Shown: positions 49,165-53,035 of the stretch, piece by piece
How the letters are laid out: each line of letters starts with the position of its first letter
Position numbering within the stretch: position 1 is the stretch's first letter
Assembly (NCBI RefSeq): GCF_007829435.1
Contig: NZ_VLJN01000056.1
Location: forward strand, 95,466-148,500
DNA from: Cupriavidus gilardii J11
Lineage (GTDB): Bacteria; Pseudomonadota; Gammaproteobacteria; Burkholderiales; Burkholderiaceae
DNA: 53,035 nt
Direction of reading: 5' to 3'
Notes under the pieces: model-generated
What the model was told of the DNA's origin: nothing
What the model saw: only the letters and a program-made list of their open reading frames with translations
Database searches by the model: none
Translations under genes and position numbers: made by a program

Positions 49165-49613
49165 CCGCCGCCGATATCGACATTCGCAAGATCCTGCAGC
49201 TGTTGCCGCATCGCTACCCGTTCCTGCTGGTCGATCGCGTGCTGGAGTTCGTACCGCAGCAACGAATCAAGACGCTGAAGAACGTCACCATCAACGAGCC
49301 GTATTTCCAGGGCCATTTCCCCGGCGCGCCGGTGATGCCGGGCGTGATGATCCTGGAGGCGCTGGCGCAGTCCGCCGGCCTGTTGACCTTTGGCGCGGAG
49401 ATGGAGCGCAAGGAGGGCGCGCTGTACTACTTCGTCGGCATCGACGGCGCCCGTTTCAAGCAGGTGGTCTATCCCGGCGACCAGTTGCACATGAACGTGT
49501 CGGTCGAGCGCTATATTCGCGGCATCTGGAAATTCAAGGCCTTTGCCACGGTCGAAGACAAGGTCGCCTGCGAAGCCGAGCTGATGTGCACGGTCAAGCA
49601 GGCCGACGCCTGA
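49161..49613 (+). CDS. fabZ: 3-hydroxyacyl-ACP dehydratase FabZ
   Basis: Hot-dog-fold dehydratase of fatty-acid elongation; 150 residues. Catalytic His52 in [12 protein letters not shown] and Glu66 in [25 protein letters not shown] is the standard start region. It competes with LpxA for 3-hydroxyacyl-ACP, and its gene sits between lpxD and lpxA. ATG at 49161 overlaps the lpxD stop. Confidence 0.97.
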   Translation: MTAADIDIRKILQLLPHRYPFLLVDRVLEFVPQQRIKTLKNVTINEPYFQGHFPGAPVMPGVMILEALAQSAGLLTFGAEMERKEGALYYFVGIDGARFKQVVYPGDQLHMNVSVERYIRGIWKFKAFATVEDKVACEAELMCTVKQADA

Positions 49614-49752
49614 TCGTTCCGACCCTTTACAAGCGCAACGGGTGCGCGGCGCAAGGCGAATCGTCCCGGATGCCGCCACCGGGCGGCCCGGCAGACGCCG
49701 CACAACAAGCGGCGCTGCGGGGCCGCTCCAGACCTGAACAGGAATTTCGCCC

Positions 49753-50556
49753 ATGACGCAAATCCATCCTACCGCCCTGGTCGACCCGAAGGCCGAACTG
49801 GCGGCCGACGTCAGCGTCGGGCCGTACTCGATCGTCGGTCCGCATGTGCGCATCGGCAGCGGCACCGTGATCGGCTCGCACAGCACCGTCGAGGGCCATA
49901 CCACCATCGGCGCGGACAACCGCATCGGTCCCTACGCTTCCGTCGGCGGCCCGCCGCAGGACATGAAGTACCGCGACGAACCGACCCGGCTGGTGATCGG
50001 CGACCGCAACCGCATCCGCGAATTCACCACGATCCACACCGGCACCGTGCAGGACCAGGGCCTGACCAGCATCGGCAACGACAACTGGATCATGGCCTAT
50101 GTGCATATCGCGCACGACTGCCGGGTGGGCAACCACACGGTGTTCTCGAGCAACGCGCAGATCGCCGGCCACGTGGAGGTGGGCGACTGGGCCATTCTCG
50201 GCGGCATGAGCGGCGTGCACCAGTACGTGCGAATCGGTGATCATGCAATGCTGGGCGGCGCGTCGGCGCTGGTGCAGGACGTGCCCCCGTTCGTCATCGC
50301 GGCCAGCGACAAGAACGGCAACAAGGCCACGCCGCACGGCATCAACGTCGAGGGCCTGCGCCGCCGCGGCTTCGACGCGGCGCAGATCGCCGCACTGCGG
50401 CAGGCTTACAAGCTGCTGTACAAATCGGACCTTGGTTTCGCCGAGGCGCAGGCGGAGATCGGTCAGCTGCTGGCGCAGGTGGAAGCAAGCGCCTCGACGC
50501 CGCTGCGCGCCTTCCTCGATTTCCTTGCCGCCACGCAGCGCGGCATCGTGCGATAA
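49753..50556 (+). CDS. lpxA: UDP-N-acetylglucosamine O-acyltransferase
   Basis: First enzyme of lipid A synthesis, transferring 3-hydroxyacyl from ACP to UDP-GlcNAc; 267 residues. Hexapeptide repeats run from residue 3 to about 180. The catalytic histidine region is His118/His121 in [18 protein letters not shown], and the C-terminal helical domain follows. GG(P)[13 protein letters not shown] is family typical. It is separated from fabZ by a 139-base gap with no recognised feature and followed after 15 bases by lpxB. Confidence 0.97.
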   Translation: MTQIHPTALVDPKAELAADVSVGPYSIVGPHVRIGSGTVIGSHSTVEGHTTIGADNRIGPYASVGGPPQDMKYRDEPTRLVIGDRNRIREFTTIHTGTVQDQGLTSIGNDNWIMAYVHIAHDCRVGNHTVFSSNAQIAGHVEVGDWAILGGMSGVHQYVRIGDHAMLGGASALVQDVPPFVIAASDKNGNKATPHGINVEGLRRRGFDAAQIAALRQAYKLLYKSDLGFAEAQAEIGQLLAQVEASASTPLRAFLDFLAATQRGIVR

Positions 50557-50571
50557 GGACCGGCACCCGCC

Positions 50572-51798
50572 ATGGCCGCCGCCCATCTGCCCAACGCCGA
50601 CACACGGCCCACCGCTACCGCCAATCCGGCCAGCCTTGACGGTCTGAATGGCGAGATCGCGATGGTCGCTGGCGAGGCCTCGGGCGACCTGCTGGCCTCG
50701 CTGCTGATGTCGGGCCTGCAGGCGCGGCTTCCCGGCACGGTGCGCTATGCCGGCATCGGCGGAGCCCGCATGCAGGAGCGCGGCTTCGTGTCGCACTGGC
50801 CGATGGAAACGCTGTCGGTCAACGGCTACGTCGAGGTGCTGGGGTCGCTGCGGGAAATCCTTGCCACACGGCGGGCGATACGCGACCGGCTGCTGGAACA
50901 TCCGCCGCTGTGCTTCATCGGCGTCGATGCGCCGGATTTCAACTTCGGTCTCGAAGTGCCATTGCGCCGCGCCGGGATTCCGGTGGTGCATTTCGTCAGC
51001 CCGTCGATCTGGGCCTGGCGCGGCGGGCGCATCCGCACGATCGCGCGCGCCGTCGACCATATCCTGTGCCTGTTCCCGTTCGAGCCGGAAATCTACGAGA
51101 AGGCGGGCATCCCGGCGACCTACGTCGGCCATCCGCTGGCCGACGTGATCCCGATGGTGCCTGACACCGAAGGCGCGCGTGCCCGGCTCGGTCTGACGCA
51201 GGGCCGTCGTGTGGTCGCGGTGCTGCCCGGCAGCCGCCAGTCAGAGGTGCGCCATCTGGGCGCAACCTTCTTCGCGGCGATGGCGCGAATGCAGGCGATG
51301 GATGCGGCGCTGTCGTTCGTGCTGCCGGCCGCCAATTCGTCGCTGCGAGCGATCATCGAGCAGCACGCCCGCCAGTATCCGCAGCTCGACGTCACCGTGA
51401 TCGATGGCCAGTCGCATCTGGCCATGGAAGCGGCCGACGTGGTGCTGCTGGCCAGCGGCACCGCCACGCTGGAAGCCGCGCTGTACAAGAAGCCGATGGT
51501 GATCTCGTACAAGGTGCCCTGGCTGACCGCGCAGATCATGAAGCGGCAGGGGTATCTGCCGTACGTCGGCTTGCCCAATATCCTGTCGGGCCGCTTTGTC
51601 GTGCCGGAACTGCTGCAGGACGATGCCACGCCGGAAGCGCTGGCGCGCGAGACGTTGCTGCAGCTGAACGACCATAACAACACGGCCTTCCTGTACCAGC
51701 ATTTCACGCAGATGCACCAGACATTGCGCCGGAATACCGCCGATATCGCGGCCGATGTCGTCGCCAATCTGCTGCGCGAGCGGAGGGCGGCGCCATGA
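50572..51798 (+). CDS. lpxB: Lipid-A-disaccharide synthase
   Basis: GT19 glycosyltransferase that condenses UDP-2,3-diacylglucosamine with lipid X; 408 residues. An N-terminal extension of about 28 residues precedes the conserved [18 protein letters not shown]. The nucleotide-site region [13 protein letters not shown] and the [18 protein letters not shown] motif are intact. Peripheral inner-membrane enzyme. Its stop overlaps the rnhB start as ATGA. Confidence 0.97.
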   Translation: MAAAHLPNADTRPTATANPASLDGLNGEIAMVAGEASGDLLASLLMSGLQARLPGTVRYAGIGGARMQERGFVSHWPMETLSVNGYVEVLGSLREILATRRAIRDRLLEHPPLCFIGVDAPDFNFGLEVPLRRAGIPVVHFVSPSIWAWRGGRIRTIARAVDHILCLFPFEPEIYEKAGIPATYVGHPLADVIPMVPDTEGARARLGLTQGRRVVAVLPGSRQSEVRHLGATFFAAMARMQAMDAALSFVLPAANSSLRAIIEQHARQYPQLDVTVIDGQSHLAMEAADVVLLASGTATLEAALYKKPMVISYKVPWLTAQIMKRQGYLPYVGLPNILSGRFVVPELLQDDATPEALARETLLQLNDHNNTAFLYQHFTQMHQTLRRNTADIAADVVANLLRERRAAP

Positions 51799-52625
51799 CG
51801 CGTCTGGCCGGCAATCGTGCCAAGCGGGCAACCCGGGCCACGAGCGGCAAGGGCAGGAAGATGACGGCCGACGCCCAGCTGGGCCTGGCGCTGTCGCCGG
51901 CGGCCGCGCTGGCCGAGCGCCTGTGCGGCGTCGACGAGGCCGGACGCGGGCCGCTGGCCGGTCCGGTATTCGCTGCCGCCGTGGTGCTCGATCCAAAGCG
52001 GCCCATCGATGGGCTGGCCGACTCGAAGATGCTGACCGCGCGCAAGCGGGAGGCGCTGTTCGACGAGATCCAGCAGCGGGCGCTGGCCTGGCATATCGCC
52101 TTCGCCACCGTCGAGGAAATCGACACGCTGAACATCCTGCACGCCACCATGCTGGCGATGCGGCGCGCGGTCGAAGGCGTGGCCGCATGCGGCGTGGTGC
52201 CCGATCTGGTTCAGGTCGACGGCAATCGCTGTCCGGAAATCCGCTATCCGGTCGAGGCGATCGTCAAGGGCGATGCCACCGTGCAGGCCATCTCGGCGGC
52301 GTCGATCCTGGCCAAGGTCGCGCGCGATCGCGAGCTGATGACGCTGCACGAGCAGTATCCCGACTACGGTTTCGATGCCCACGTGGGCTACGGCACGCCG
52401 CAACACCTGCTGGCACTGGCGCGCTTTGGCGCCACCCCGCACCACCGGCGCTCCTTCGCGCCGGTGCGCGAGGCGCTGATACGCGGACCGCTCGGTCCTG
52501 ACGCGATGCTTGCATTGCCCGCCGGGTCGGGCAGCGATGCGCTGGACGATGCCTTCGAAGACAGCCAGGACGACAGCGATGCGCTGATCGACGCCTTCGC
52601 CACGCCAGGGACCGCGACATCGTGA
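51795..52625 (+). CDS. rnhB: Ribonuclease HII
   Basis: Removes ribonucleotides from DNA and degrades RNA-DNA hybrids; 276 residues, longer than the usual 200-220. The core has the catalytic DEAG motif at Asp47-Glu48 ([15 protein letters not shown]), the VDGN aspartate, and a third acidic site in [12 protein letters not shown]. Extra length comes from a basic N-terminus and an acidic C-terminal tail ([20 protein letters not shown]). ATG 51795 overlaps lpxB; an internal ATG at 51861 would remove the basic N-terminus. The stop overlaps the next gene as GTGA. Confidence 0.94.
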   Translation: MTRLAGNRAKRATRATSGKGRKMTADAQLGLALSPAAALAERLCGVDEAGRGPLAGPVFAAAVVLDPKRPIDGLADSKMLTARKREALFDEIQQRALAWHIAFATVEEIDTLNILHATMLAMRRAVEGVAACGVVPDLVQVDGNRCPEIRYPVEAIVKGDATVQAISAASILAKVARDRELMTLHEQYPDYGFDAHVGYGTPQHLLALARFGATPHHRRSFAPVREALIRGPLGPDAMLALPAGSGSDALDDAFEDSQDDSDALIDAFATPGTATS

Positions 52626-53035
52626 AGCACGTCACTTCGCGCGATAATGCGCTGTTCAAGCACCTGAAGGCGCTGACCGGTTCCACCCATCAGCGGCGCA
52701 AGGCCGGCCAGTCGGTGCTCGATGGCGTGCATCTGGCGCAGGCGTATCTGGACGCGCTGGGGCAGCCAGCCAGCTGCGTGGTATCGGAGCGCCACCAGCA
52801 GCATCCCGAAGTCGCACCGTTGCTGGCGCGGATCGAGCCGCAGCGCATCGTGCTGCTGGCCGATGCGCTGTTCGCGCAGATCAGCGGAGTGGTCAACGGC
52901 ATCGATGTGATGCTGGTGATCGACACGCCCTCGGGCCATCTGCCGGCGCGCATCGACACCGACTGCATCGTGCTGGACGGTGTGCAGGATGCCGGCAATG
53001 TCGGCTCCATCCTGCGCAGCGCCGCGGCGGCCGGC
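52622..53035 (+). CDS. SpoU/TrmH-family RNA methyltransferase (3'-truncated)
   Basis: S-adenosylmethionine-dependent 2'-O-ribose methyltransferase of the SPOUT class; 138 codons are visible before the window ends. An N-terminal substrate-binding domain ([34 protein letters not shown]) is followed by the first SPOUT motif [19 protein letters not shown]. The GTG at 52622 overlaps the rnhB stop as GTGA, completing a coupled lpxB-rnhB-methyltransferase run. The target, rRNA or tRNA, is not determinable. Confidence 0.88.
   Translation, partial: MKHVTSRDNALFKHLKALTGSTHQRRKAGQSVLDGVHLAQAYLDALGQPASCVVSERHQQHPEVAPLLARIEPQRIVLLADALFAQISGVVNGIDVMLVIDTPSGHLPARIDTDCIVLDGVQDAGNVGSILRSAAAAG

Overview
This is a GC-rich chromosomal window with the gene order of a betaproteobacterium of the Burkholderiaceae, closest in style to Cupriavidus/Ralstonia. 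The grounds are the order rpsB-tsf-pyrH-frr-uppS-cdsA-dxr-rseP-bamA-ompH-lpxD-fabZ-lpxA-lpxB-rnhB, an smc/zipA-like/ligA string, a folD-prlC-xth string, a succinylase-type lysine/diaminopimelate cluster, and an orphan Bug-type binding protein. Genus-level placement is inference. I see no rRNA, CRISPR array, insertion sequence, integrase or prophage.

Left part (1-12.6 kb) is accessory. It opens with the 3' part of a peptide ABC transporter operon: binding protein (cut by the window edge), two permeases, a self-cleaving P1/DmpA-type aminopeptidase and an M55/DppA-type D-aminopeptidase. Together they suggest import and hydrolysis of unusual (D- or beta-) peptides. Next come a Fic protein (minus strand) whose apparently leaderless promoter sits between two related inverted repeats, an unknown gene, an M14/DUF2817 carboxypeptidase-like gene and a Bug-family solute-binding protein. 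Two identical tRNA-Lys(CUU) genes, each inside a ~200-bp duplicated tract, bracket an 8-oxoguanine deaminase-like amidohydrolase. A small DUF1488 gene closes this part.

Middle part (12.6-36.9 kb): a SulP anion transporter, xth, prlC and folD, then the diaminopimelate cluster dapC-dapD-(membrane coiled-coil protein)-(ArsC/Spx-like protein)-dapE read leftwards from a promoter with a perfect -10. Divergent from it are smc, a ZipA-like gene and ligA. Then come an unknown gene and peptide deformylase on the plus strand. On the minus strand lie map, glnD, a 34-codon ORF and an RluF-like pseudouridine synthase with an arginine-rich repeat region.

Right part (37-53 kb) is one long plus-strand housekeeping block: translation (rpsB, tsf, frr), UMP kinase, undecaprenyl and phospholipid precursor synthesis, DXP reductoisomerase, the RseP/BamA/OmpH envelope set, lipid A synthesis, RNase HII and the start of a SpoU-type rRNA methyltransferase. 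Several genes overlap by ATGA or GTGA, and each gap from rpsB to uppS holds a GC-rich hairpin.

A family of palindromic repeats (CCCTCTCCC-type) appears seven times between 4.5 and 31.7 kb, always just 3' of a gene, and not at all in the housekeeping block. I found no clearly new biological system. The best leads are the Fic promoter/operator region, the duplicated tRNA-Lys tract around the deaminase, the repeat-bearing RluF homologue, and the serial hairpins of the rpsB-uppS operon.
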